From Morganella morganii_D (lineage in GTDB: Bacteria > Pseudomonadota > Gammaproteobacteria > Enterobacterales > Enterobacteriaceae): a DNA stretch of 64,000 bases. Made by a program: the position numbers and the translations under genes. Under the pieces are notes generated by a model that saw only the letters and a program-made list of their open reading frames with translations, did no database searches and was not told the DNA's origin. The stretch spans positions 2,170,001-2,234,000 of the forward strand of contig CP173058.1 in the NCBI GenBank assembly GCA_044772875.1. The letters run 5' to 3'. Shown here one piece after another: positions 52,630 through 61,303 of the stretch (the first letter of the stretch is position 1; every line of letters starts with the position of its first letter).

Positions 52630-53057
52630 AAAAAAGATATTTTCTGTTATTTATAATAGCGTTCATTCCTAACATAATGAATGCTATAGCTATAAAAAAT
52701 ATAGAAATAAGAGATACCGGTGTTACGGTCACAGAGAAACCAAGCGAAGGGGAAGTAAATGCCTGCAAACGGTTTGTGCCAAACAAAAATCAGCTTCTGA
52801 ACTTTTTTAAATCGGCTGAAAAGGCAGAATATGATAAATGGCTGCATGAATACTATTCGTCTTGTATATCAACCGGAAGTGTTGAATTTGAGAATGGTAC
52901 ATCGGGTGATTGGGTTATCCAGTCAAGTGGTATTGCATCCGTCATTATGAATGATGGCAGCTCCGTTTATTTTTTCTATAAAAATAACGAATGGGATGAT
53001 CCTAATGCCTGTACTTATGGTTTAGGTGATGAACCAAATCCTGATCCGGGGTGTTAA
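52623..53057 (+). CDS. Exported immunity-like protein, copy 1
   Basis: A 144-residue protein with a signal peptide (MVKKRYFLLFIIAFIP, cleavage near IMNA), so periplasmic. Its ATG overlaps the amidase stop (ATGGTAA). The mature part has CKRFVPNKNQLLNFFKSAE, HEYYSSCISTGSVEF, SGDWVIQSSGIASVIMNDGS and an acidic C terminus ending PNPDPGC. The four-cysteine pattern and the position just after a peptidoglycan amidase fit a periplasmic immunity protein of an amidase effector. No named family can be assigned. Confidence 0.75.
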   Translation: MVKKRYFLLFIIAFIPNIMNAIAIKNIEIRDTGVTVTEKPSEGEVNACKRFVPNKNQLLNFFKSAEKAEYDKWLHEYYSSCISTGSVEFENGTSGDWVIQSSGIASVIMNDGSSVYFFYKNNEWDDPNACTYGLGDEPNPDPGC

Positions 53058-53085
53058 TAGCGAAAACTAAAGTGGATACAGCATC

Positions 53086-53520
53086 ATGGTAAAAAAAATA
53101 GTGATTATCACCGTTATGTTTTTTGCATTACCTGTAATGACTCAGGCCAGGTCTGTAAACGATATTGAAATAATTGAATCCGGTGCTATTTATAACGGAG
53201 AAGATAATATATATAAAAAAGAAGCATGCAAAAGTTTTATTCCGGAGAAAAAACAGCTCATAAAATTCTTTAAATTCGCTGAAGAATCTAAAAAAAACAG
53301 ATGGTTGCATGATTATTATTCTGCCTGCATTTCATACGGAAACGTTCAGTTTAAGGATGGACAATCCGGTAAATGGACACTTCAGTCAAGTGGCCTTGCA
53401 TCCGTTATTCTGAATGACGGCAGTTCCGTTTATTTTTTCTATAAAGATAACGCATGGAAAGACCCGAATGCCTGCACTTATGGTTTAGGTGATGAGCCAA
53501 ATCCTGATCCCGGGTGTTAA
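53086..53520 (+). CDS. Exported immunity-like protein, copy 2
   Basis: A paralog of the preceding gene, also 144 residues, with signal peptide (MVKKIVIITVMFFALP, cleavage near TQA). It shares CKSFIPEKKQLIKFFKFAEE, HDYYSACISYGNVQF, SGKWTLQSSGLASVILNDGSSVYFFY and an identical last 19 residues (from CTYGLGDEPNPDPGC region). The N-terminal third has diverged most, so it may protect against a variant effector. Its upstream bases repeat the amidase 3' end. Confidence 0.75.
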   Translation: MVKKIVIITVMFFALPVMTQARSVNDIEIIESGAIYNGEDNIYKKEACKSFIPEKKQLIKFFKFAEESKKNRWLHDYYSACISYGNVQFKDGQSGKWTLQSSGLASVILNDGSSVYFFYKDNAWKDPNACTYGLGDEPNPDPGC

Positions 53521-53549
53521 TAGCGGTAAACTAAAGCGGATACAGCACA

Positions 53550-53889
53550 ATGGTAAAGAAAAAAGATATCCTGTTATTTGTCCTGTTTTTTGTGCCGGCT
53601 ATTATGAATGCTATGTCTGTAAAAAATATAGAAATAGAAAATTCAGGGATCGCCGTCACAAAAAATCCCCCTGCGGGCGAAGTTAATGCCTGTAAAAAAT
53701 TCACACCAAATAAAGAACAACTGATCAATTACTTCCGGTCAGCAGAAACATCGTCAGACAGGTAAATGGCGAATATCATCAAGCGGTGCCGGAGATATCC
53801 GCTTTCCTGATGGTAAATATATCTACCTGTTCCGCGAAAAAAATGAATGGGTTGATTCTTATTTATGCGGTGATGAACCCGATTGCTGA
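53550..53889 (+). pseudogene. Immunity-like paralog, copy 3, frameshifted and internally deleted
   Basis: Starts like copy 1 (MVKKKDILLFVLFF, KNIEIENSGIAV, CKKFTPNKEQLINYF) but stops at 53763-53765. The bases after continue in another frame as TGKWRISSSGAGDIRF, YIYLFREKNEWVDS and CGDEPDC to 53889, the expected C-terminal half. About 30 residues (the WLHEYYSSC region) are missing at the join. The tail differs clearly from copies 1 and 2, so this remnant comes from a more diverged paralog. Confidence 0.8.
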
Positions 53890-54069
53890 CATATCTGCCC
53901 TCTCCCGGGATAACGGGCGGACTAATCCATAAAACCGCCCGTTCCCCGCTAAAACAACAAGATCACATTCACACCAAAAATGGTTTTCGCGACTATCATT
54001 TAACCCCAAAATTCCGAACCACAAAATCAGCATTTTAGTAACTTTCCGTTAAAAAATTATTGCACACAG

Positions 54070-54092
54070 GTAATAGTTATTATTATCATTTG
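54070..54092. promoter_or_regulatory. Fur-box-like site
   Basis: The AT-rich sequence with ATAGTTATTATTATCATT resembles the Fur consensus built from NATWAT hexamers, 30-50 bases upstream of the TonB receptor gene. Suggests iron repression. Confidence 0.55.
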
Positions 54093-54122
54093 CTTTCTTA
54101 AATTCTCACGGAAAATTGAGTG

Positions 54123-56264
54123 ATGACTGATTCCTGTAACGCACACTACCGCCCTGTCCGCCTCACTCCGCTGGTGCTGGCACTCGCTTTTATCAGCTGC
54201 GGCAGTATCGCTGCCACCCGTGATACTGAAGACCCGGTTGTGGTTGTCGGTAACTGGCTGGATAACACTGACAACAGTGATATTCTGCTGAACCACGGCG
54301 GCGCGCGGACCATCAAAACCAAAAAACAAATTGATGAGTCAGGGGCGGAAACCATTGCGGATGCCCTGCGCGGTATCCCCGGCGTTCAGGTACGGGACAG
54401 TAACGGTACCGGCGGCAGTGATGTCTCTCTCAATGTTGGTATTCGCGGGCTTCCGGCACGACTTTCTCCGCGCTCCACTATTCTGCTCGATGGTATTCCG
54501 CTGGCCGCAGCGCCTTACGGACAACCACAGTTATCTATGTCGCCGCTCTCATTAGGTTCAATCAGCAGCATTGATGTGATGCGCGGTGCCACCTCCGTCC
54601 GCTACGGGCCGCAAAACGTCGGCGGCGTTATTAACTTTGTCACCAAACCGATTCCGGAAACGTTCGGCGGTTCAGCCTCTGTCAAAACACAGGGCGCACG
54701 AACCGGCGGTCTGAAAACCCTGACCGATGCTTCTGTCGGCGGTTCATCCGCAGATGGCTCTGCGGGCGCGATGCTGCTTTACTCCGGCCTGCACGGTCAG
54801 GGTTACCGCAAAAATAACGACAATACCGATATCGATGACATTATCCTGAAAACCCGTTACGCATTCAGTGATACCGATGAACTACTGGCAAACTTCCACT
54901 ATTATCATGCGCAATCCGGGATGCCGGGCGGCCTGTCGGAAGCGCAGTACAAAGCAGATCCTTACCAGTCAGTCCGTCCGTTTGACCGTTTTGAAGGCAA
55001 CCGTCAGGATATGTCCTTTAAATACCGCCATCAGGAAGATGATAAACAGTTTGAGTTACTGACCTGGTTCAGCAAAAGTTACCGGGGCAGCTATATTGAA
55101 AGTGAAGGAACAAAAGATAATGCCGGTAAGAGTCGTCTTATTTCCTATCCGCGTCACTACACCGCTTACGCTATTGAGCCAAGCTATTCGCAGCTGTTCC
55201 GTTTTGATAACCAGTCCCATGAAATTACCTTTGGTTACCGTTATCTGAATGAAACAGCAGATGAAAAAGCCTACCGTTCCGGCTGGTACCCGACCGGCTC
55301 ACAAGGCTCACGCCCGCAGACAGACGGCTACTATCAGCACACCTCCGGCGGGACTGAAGCCCATGCGGTCTATATTGATGACACCATTAATTTCGGTAAC
55401 TGGACGGTAATTCCCGGCCTGCGTTATGAAAATATAAAAATTCATCTGGATGACGGTTTCCGTAATCAGTTCCGCAGTAAGAGCTACAGCGAACCGCTAC
55501 CGGCGCTGTCGGTGATTTATCATATTGATGATCAGTGGAAGCTGTTTGCCAATGCCGGCAGCTCGTTCGGCAGCCTGCAATATTTCCAGCTCAACACCGG
55601 CGGCGCGGGCAATGACCCGGCAAACGGTCTGAGTGCGGAAAAAGCCCATAACTATGAAGCCGGTACACGGTTTGATGACGGGCTGTTTTCTGCGGAAATG
55701 ACCCTGTTCTATATCGATTTCAATGATCAGCTGCAATACATTGAAAATTCAACAGGCTGGACCAACCTCGGCGCGACCACCCATCAGGGGGTGGAACTGG
55801 CACTGAATTATGATCTGAGTGAGGTTACACCGCTGCTCGACGGTACCAGTATCTACAGCACCTATACCTACACGAAAGCAGTCAGCAAACGCGGTAATTT
55901 TGCGGATAAAGATCTTCCGTTCTACTCCCGCCAGGTCTTTACTGCCGGTGCCCGTTATGAAACCGGAAACTGGGTGTGGAATCTCAGCACTTATGCACAG
56001 TCAAAACAGCAGTCACCGGGAACCGGGGAAAATTACATTACCGAAGGCAGTGCTGACGGCCGTTACGGCATCATTCCGGGCTATATGATGTGGGATGCCC
56101 GTGCGGAGTATCATTTCGGCCCGCAATGGTCAGATCTGACACTGTCTGCCGGGGTGAAAAATCTGTTCGATCAGGCCAGCTTCACCCGTTCGACAGATAA
56201 TAACTACGGCATTTATGCCGGACAGCCGCGTACCTTCTTCGCCCAGGCTTCCGTGAAGTTTTAA
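54123..56264 (+). CDS. TonB-dependent siderophore receptor (FecA-like)
   Basis: Outer-membrane receptor for a ferric chelate, 713 residues from the ATG at 54123 (GTG at 54120 precedes it). A signal peptide ends around residue 31, followed by a TonB-box-like DPVVVVGN, plug domain (about 60-170: ADALRGIPGVQVRDS, GIRGLPARLSPRSTILLDGIPLA, IDVMRGATSVRYGPQNVGGVINF) and a 22-strand barrel ending in aromatic-terminal VKF. The ligand is not deducible. It is 12 bases upstream of a substrate-binding protein gene. Confidence 0.9.
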   Translation: MTDSCNAHYRPVRLTPLVLALAFISCGSIAATRDTEDPVVVVGNWLDNTDNSDILLNHGGARTIKTKKQIDESGAETIADALRGIPGVQVRDSNGTGGSDVSLNVGIRGLPARLSPRSTILLDGIPLAAAPYGQPQLSMSPLSLGSISSIDVMRGATSVRYGPQNVGGVINFVTKPIPETFGGSASVKTQGARTGGLKTLTDASVGGSSADGSAGAMLLYSGLHGQGYRKNNDNTDIDDIILKTRYAFSDTDELLANFHYYHAQSGMPGGLSEAQYKADPYQSVRPFDRFEGNRQDMSFKYRHQEDDKQFELLTWFSKSYRGSYIESEGTKDNAGKSRLISYPRHYTAYAIEPSYSQLFRFDNQSHEITFGYRYLNETADEKAYRSGWYPTGSQGSRPQTDGYYQHTSGGTEAHAVYIDDTINFGNWTVIPGLRYENIKIHLDDGFRNQFRSKSYSEPLPALSVIYHIDDQWKLFANAGSSFGSLQYFQLNTGGAGNDPANGLSAEKAHNYEAGTRFDDGLFSAEMTLFYIDFNDQLQYIENSTGWTNLGATTHQGVELALNYDLSEVTPLLDGTSIYSTYTYTKAVSKRGNFADKDLPFYSRQVFTAGARYETGNWVWNLSTYAQSKQQSPGTGENYITEGSADGRYGIIPGYMMWDARAEYHFGPQWSDLTLSAGVKNLFDQASFTRSTDNNYGIYAGQPRTFFAQASVKF

Positions 56265-56276
56265 AGGTAATATTCT

Positions 56277-57437
56277 ATGATAAAACACATGTTCCACGCC
56301 GCCGGACGTCTTCCGGCACTTATCCTCACCGTCTGTGCCGCACTCGCGGCACTGGTGCCGTTCAGTGCCGCAGCTGCACCGGTTACTGTGACGGATATCG
56401 CCGGGCGGACAGTCACCGTCAATGCGCCGGTATCCCGGATTATGCTGGCAGACAGCCGGGTGCTGGTCGCCCTGAATATCCTGCATCCGTCTGAGCCGCT
56501 GAAAGGCATCGCCGCATGGGATGATGCACTGAGCAAAAAAGCGCCAGATCTGCGCATCGCTTATGAAAAGCAGTTTCCGCAACTGAAAGATATCCCGGTA
56601 TTTCCGAACCCGTACACATCGGATTTCAGTGTTGAAAAAGCGCTGACGTATCAGCCAGACCTGGTGATTTTCGATACCGGACTGCAAAGCAAGCTGACAG
56701 AAAGCGGCACGCTGGATTTGCTGGAAAAAAGCGGTATTCCGGTTATTTTTATCGATTTCCGCCAGTATCCGCTGAAAAACGCCATGCCAAGTATGGCACT
56801 GCTGGGTCAGGTATTCGGGCAGGAAAAACAGGCTGAGGCGTTTAATGATTTTTACCGTCAGCGGCTGGATCTGATCCGCTCCCGTGTTGCAAACATCCCG
56901 GAAGACAAAAAGCCGACAGTCTTTATCGAGCGGGCAGCAGGTCTTGCCGGGGAAAACAGCTGCTGCAAAACCTTTGGTAACGGTAATTTCGGGGAGTTTG
57001 TCGCCGCAGGCGGGGGACATAACCTCGGTACTGACTGGTTTAAAAATGGTATGGGCGGTGAAGTGAATGAAGAACAGATTATTGCGGCTGATCCGCAGTT
57101 TTATCTGATGACCGTTGCCGACTGGGAAAGTACCCGCAAAGGCAGTGTCTCAGTTCCGCTCGGTTATACCGGCTCTGCGGAACGGGCAGTACCGGCGCTG
57201 GAAAAACTGATGTCACGGTCGAAACTGCAATATCTCACCGCTTATCAGCAAAAGCAGGTGCTGGCGCTGTATCAGCAATACTATGACACACCATTCAATA
57301 TTATTGCCGTGGAAGTTATCGCCAAAATGCTGCATCCGGATCTGTTTCCTGAGATCGATCCGCAGGCAGACAGCCTGATGCTGCATAAAACCTTTACCGC
57401 ACTGGACGGCAGCGGCCTGTTCTGGCTGCAACCCTGA
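56277..57437 (+). CDS. Periplasmic iron-complex binding protein (FecB/TroA type)
   Basis: ABC-type solute-binding protein of 386 residues. A signal peptide runs to about residue 34 (AAAAPVTVTDIAG). VTDIAGRTVTVNAPVSRIML is typical of Fe-siderophore binding proteins, followed by YQPDLVIFDTGL, GIPVIFIDFRQYPL, and the long interlobe helix. A paired cysteine motif SCCKTFG is unusual. The gene follows the TonB receptor and likely accepts its substrate; no permease or ATPase gene is nearby. Confidence 0.85.
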   Translation: MIKHMFHAAGRLPALILTVCAALAALVPFSAAAAPVTVTDIAGRTVTVNAPVSRIMLADSRVLVALNILHPSEPLKGIAAWDDALSKKAPDLRIAYEKQFPQLKDIPVFPNPYTSDFSVEKALTYQPDLVIFDTGLQSKLTESGTLDLLEKSGIPVIFIDFRQYPLKNAMPSMALLGQVFGQEKQAEAFNDFYRQRLDLIRSRVANIPEDKKPTVFIERAAGLAGENSCCKTFGNGNFGEFVAAGGGHNLGTDWFKNGMGGEVNEEQIIAADPQFYLMTVADWESTRKGSVSVPLGYTGSAERAVPALEKLMSRSKLQYLTAYQQKQVLALYQQYYDTPFNIIAVEVIAKMLHPDLFPEIDPQADSLMLHKTFTALDGSGLFWLQP

Positions 57438-57448
57438 TCACAACGTCT

Positions 57449-57483
57449 GAAAGTTAACGGGCAGAAAACTGCCCGTTAACTTT
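57449..57483. terminator. Hairpin after the receptor operon
   Basis: A 15-base dyad AAAGTTAACGGGCAG with its complement around AAAA, 12 bases after the stop. The T-run is only three bases long, so it may be a weak terminator. A further GAAAATCAAC inverted repeat lies at 57532-57553. Confidence 0.65.
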
Positions 57484-57579
57484 CAGACAAAGCAGAATAC
57501 AATATGGTTTTTCCTGCTTTTTTTGTCAGCCGAAAATCAACAAGTTGATTTTCCGGGTTTATTTTTACAATTTCTGCCG

Positions 57580-58959
57580 CTATTTCTTCTGATACAACTC
57601 ATTTGCCATATCAATACTATCCGCATTAACATCCCGGATGTTGTCACGTGTCAGACGGTACACTACCGGGCTTAATAAGATCAGTGCGATCAGGTTCGGA
57701 ATGGCCATCATGGCATTCAGGGTATCTGCCAGCAACCAGACAAACTCCAGCGACTGCGTGGCACCAACCGGTAATGCAATCAACCACAGCACACGGAAAA
57801 TCTTAATTGCCTTCACGCCAAACAGATACTGAACACACTTCTCACCGTAGAAACTCCAACCGAGGATCGTGGTGAAGGCAAAAATCGTCAGTGCAACCGC
57901 CACAATATAGTTTCCGCCCGGAATCGCGGCTTTGAAAGAGGAAGCCGTTAATGTGGCGCCTGTTTCCGCTGTCAGCCAGCCGCCCATAATGACAATGGTC
58001 AGCCCGGTCACAGAACAGACAATAATGGTGTCAATAAAGGTACCGAGCATGGCGATAAGGCCCTGACGGATCGGATTCTGGGTTTTCGCGGCGGCATGCG
58101 CTATCGGCGCACTGCCCAGCCCTGCTTCGTTGGAGAAAACGCCGCGCGCCACCCCGAAACGGATTGCTGCCCAGACCGTCGCCCCTGCAAACCCGCCCTG
58201 TGCCGCTACCGGTGTAAAGGCAGAGGTGATAATCAGTGAAAACGCCGCCGGAATTTCACTGATATTCAGCGCCAGTACCAGAATACCGGCACCAAAGTAG
58301 CCAACCGTCATAAACGGCACCAGTTTACCGGCTACATCAGAGATACGGCGGATCCCGCCAATCAGTACCGCACCGACCAGCAGCACCAGTGCCACGCTGG
58401 TCACCCATTTATTGACGCCGAAGTTACTCTCCAGCACATCCGCCACTGAGTTGGCCTGAACGGTGTTCCCGATACCGAACCCGGCACAGGCGCCGAACAC
58501 AGCAAACAGTGTTCCCAGCCAGACCCACTTCGGACCAAGACCGTTTTTGATGTAATACATCGGGCCGCCGACATACTGCCCGTATTTATCTACTTCGCGA
58601 TAGCGTACTGCCAGCACGGCCTCGGAATATTTTGTCGCCATACCGACCAGCGCTGTCATCCACATCCAGAACAGCGCCCCCGGCCCGCCCATCACCACCG
58701 CCGTTGCCACACCGGCGATATTCCCGGTGCCGATTGTGGCGGACAGTGCCGTCATCAGAGCGTTAAACGGGGAGATTTGTCCTTCCCCGCGGGACTCATT
58801 GCGCTGAAATAATAATTTAAACCCGGTTCCCAGTTTACGGATCGGCAAAAAACCCAGCCGAATCTGCATATATAACCCGACGCCCAGTATTCCCACCAGC
58901 ATCGGCACCCCCCATACCACGCCGTTCAGCGCGCTCAGCCACTCTGTTATCAACTCCAT
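57580..58959 (-). CDS. Sodium:alanine/glycine symporter (AGCS family)
   Basis: Inner-membrane transporter of 459 residues with about eleven membrane segments. Family motifs: GEGQISPFNALMTALSATIGTGNIAGVATAV near residue 60, GGPMYYIKNGLG, and GVFSNEAGLGSAPIAHAAAKT. Imports alanine or glycine with Na+ in characterised members. Single gene, divergent from the clcA remnant. Confidence 0.92.
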   Translation of the reverse strand: MELITEWLSALNGVVWGVPMLVGILGVGLYMQIRLGFLPIRKLGTGFKLLFQRNESRGEGQISPFNALMTALSATIGTGNIAGVATAVVMGGPGALFWMWMTALVGMATKYSEAVLAVRYREVDKYGQYVGGPMYYIKNGLGPKWVWLGTLFAVFGACAGFGIGNTVQANSVADVLESNFGVNKWVTSVALVLLVGAVLIGGIRRISDVAGKLVPFMTVGYFGAGILVLALNISEIPAAFSLIITSAFTPVAAQGGFAGATVWAAIRFGVARGVFSNEAGLGSAPIAHAAAKTQNPIRQGLIAMLGTFIDTIIVCSVTGLTIVIMGGWLTAETGATLTASSFKAAIPGGNYIVAVALTIFAFTTILGWSFYGEKCVQYLFGVKAIKIFRVLWLIALPVGATQSLEFVWLLADTLNAMMAIPNLIALILLSPVVYRLTRDNIRDVNADSIDMANELYQKK

Positions 58960-59173
58960 TCACGCCTCCTGACCGGCCCTGACTTTTTTATTTTAAATGC
59001 CACATATAAATAACATTTATTTATCATTTATTAATAAAGCGGAAAAACGCCGGGAATGCGAACAAAAAACGTCCGGATTTGCGTTGGATTTTTGGATCTG
59101 TGAAGGGTGTCACTTGTCACAAATTGAATTAAAGTAGTGATTAATTTTTATTTGTAATGGAAAATGTTCAACC

Positions 59174-60364
59174 ATGTCAGATGCTTTACCGCATACGACA
59201 GCCACGCTCAAACGTCTTAAAGAGCGCAATCTCGTTCCTGTCACTGTCCTGCTGCTGGCAGCGGCCGCCGGTGCACTCACCGGTTTTACCGGTGTGCTGT
59301 CTGAACGCGGGGTCAATCGGGTTAGTAAATACCGGGTCAGCTCTCTGTCCTCCCTGACAGAAAATAAAGAAATTCTGATCCCGCTGATGTTTATTGTCTC
59401 TGCTCTGCCGGCCATGTCAGGCTACTGGCTGGTACGGCGTTTTTCACCGGAATCCGGCGGGTCGGGGATCCCGAAATTGAAGGCGCATTACAGGATGACC
59501 TCCCGGAGCGCTGGTGGCGGATGTGCCGGTGAAGTTTATCGGCGGGCTGGATACTCCCGGCTCCGGTATGGTGCCGGGGCGTGAAGGCCCTGCTGTACAG
59601 TCAGGGGCGAATGTCAGCGGACTGGTCAGTGCTCTGACCTGGGTGAAAAATAAAGAATCCCGCCACACATTGCTGGCCACCGGTGCCGCTGCCGGTCTGA
59701 CCGCCGTCTTTATCGGCGTGATCATGTCGGGCATTGTTTTTCAGACCGTTAACAGCGGTGCACCGATCTGGATACAGGCAAATACCATGCCGCCCCGCTG
59801 AATACGCTCTGGCTCTATCTGATACCCGGGATGGTTTTTGGTGTGATATTTAACCATTTCCTGCTCACAATGCAGACACAATTCCGCCGTTTTTATCAGA
59901 ATAAAACACTCCGTTTTGTTGCCACCGGCTGGCAGACTGGCGGGTTATGCGGCATTGCCGGACTGTACCGGCCACAAGTGACCGGCGGCGGATTCGCGGT
60001 TATTCCGGATGTTACCGCGCTGCATTATTCCCTGACCGGTATTCTGATGATCTTTCTGTTCCGAGTGCTCACCACGGTTATCTGCTTCAGTTCCGGTGCT
60101 CCCGGCGGGATCTTCGCACCGACACCCGCGCCCGGCACACTGTTCGGCAGTTTCTCCGGTTATGCCGCCATGCTGCTGTTTCCGCAGTATCAGATTGATA
60201 CCGGCAATCTTCGCCATTGCAGGAATGGGGCTCTCTTTGCCGCCACCGTCCGTGCACCACTGACAGGCATTGTACTGGTACTGGAGATGACAGATAACTA
60301 TCAGTTGATCCTGATGCAGAATGGCGCGCTGCCGGAAAAAACCGGTGACGCGCCGCGCGGGTAA
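59174..60364 (+). pseudogene. clcA: Decayed H+/Cl- antiporter gene clcA
   Basis: Pieces in several frames match ClcA in order: SPESGGSGIP, then EIEGALQDDLPERWWR in another frame, then PVKFIGGLDTPGSGMVPGREGP, TLLATGAAAGLTAVFIGVIMSG (about 35 residues lost between the two parts), APLNTLWLYL in a new frame, GFAVIPDV, SSGAPGGIFAP and APLTGIVLVLEMTDNYQLIL. Frameshifts are near 59470, 59516 and 59790 and there is a compensated one near 60215. The C terminus is missing. ClcA aids extreme acid resistance; this copy cannot work. Confidence 0.9.
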
Positions 60365-60370
60365 CAATAA

Positions 60371-61234
60371 TCAGACTTTTTTGCGGGCAATCAGGGTGGC
60401 GAAATTCAGCCGGATCCGGTTGCCTGCCGCATCAGTGCGGTGCAGATGCCCCGGGTTTTCGTTGTATTTCAGGATGTCCCAGTCCGCATAATAACCGGAT
60501 AGCTCCCCCGGTTTCAGGAAGCAGTCAAACGGCAGTTCATCATACGGCATATTCTCTGTCTCCACCGGGCAGACAATCAGGTTATACCCGTCCGGGCGTG
60601 TATGTGCCTGCATATCGGTGATGATCGCGGCAATATTTTCTCTTTTCAGGAACATCAGCACCACGGTGGAGATAATAATGTCGTAATCATCCTGCAAAGC
60701 ATGCTGATTGATGTCATACAACTGAGTACGGATATTGCTGATCCCCGCAACGGCTTTCACATCCTCAATAGCCTGAATATGCTGCGGATTAATATCCGCA
60801 GCGGTGACATCATAACCGAGCTGAGCCAGAAAAAAACTGTTGCGCCCGCGTCCGGAGCCTAAATCGAGTATTTTACCCGGTCTGGTCATCGTCACCAGCT
60901 CACGAACTTCAGAGTGCGGACGGGTCAGTCCGTGGATTTTACAGAATTCATCTTCGGGTTGGCACCAGAAAGCGAGCTGACAGGAAATGTCATCACTGAC
61001 AGAATCAATTTTATGCCACACCTGCGGGTCAAGACGCGGCGGCTGATGTGCGGTATCAAAGTGATAGCGGGTCTCTTCACCGTTTTCACCGAAAACGACA
61101 AAATCCATCTCACCCGCCAGTACCGTCAGCTGTGCCCATGTGCCTTCTGCCGAATTATGGCGATCCATAAAGGCCATCGGGATAGTGGTTTTTTGCCAGA
61201 CCGGCAGGGTTTTATAGCAGACTAAGTTTTCCAT
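60371..61234 (-). CDS. tehB: TehB-like SAM-dependent methyltransferase with N-terminal cupin
   Basis: Tellurite-resistance methyltransferase, 287 residues from the ATG at 61234 (GAGG upstream). An N-terminal TehB cupin domain (about 1-80, LPVWQKTTIPMAFMDRHN) is followed by a class I methyltransferase domain with GKILDLGSGRGRNSFFLAQLGYDVTAADI and MQAHTRPDGYNLIVCP. Haemophilus TehB has the same two-domain form. A strong NsrR site precedes it, linking it to NO stress in this genome. Confidence 0.92.
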   Translation of the reverse strand: MENLVCYKTLPVWQKTTIPMAFMDRHNSAEGTWAQLTVLAGEMDFVVFGENGEETRYHFDTAHQPPRLDPQVWHKIDSVSDDISCQLAFWCQPEDEFCKIHGLTRPHSEVRELVTMTRPGKILDLGSGRGRNSFFLAQLGYDVTAADINPQHIQAIEDVKAVAGISNIRTQLYDINQHALQDDYDIIISTVVLMFLKRENIAAIITDMQAHTRPDGYNLIVCPVETENMPYDELPFDCFLKPGELSGYYADWDILKYNENPGHLHRTDAAGNRIRLNFATLIARKKV

Positions 61235-61250
61235 TTTACGCCTCACCTTA

Positions 61251-61273
61251 AAGATGTATTTAAAATGCATCTT
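61251..61273. promoter_or_regulatory. Near-perfect NsrR site upstream of tehB
   Basis: AAGATGTATTT, one base, then AAATGCATCTT: an 11-1-11 dyad with one asymmetric position, matching the NsrR consensus AAGATGCATTT dyad at nearly every base. It lies 17 bases before the tehB start. Confidence 0.85.
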
Positions 61274-61303
61274 ATATTCTTTCCGGTGAGGCGTAAATGG
61301 TTT

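Noticed and set aside
53086..53889. Tandem repeats read as a CRISPR-like array
   Set aside because: Repeat unit is a whole gene of about 460 bases, with no short regularly spaced repeats or cas genes.
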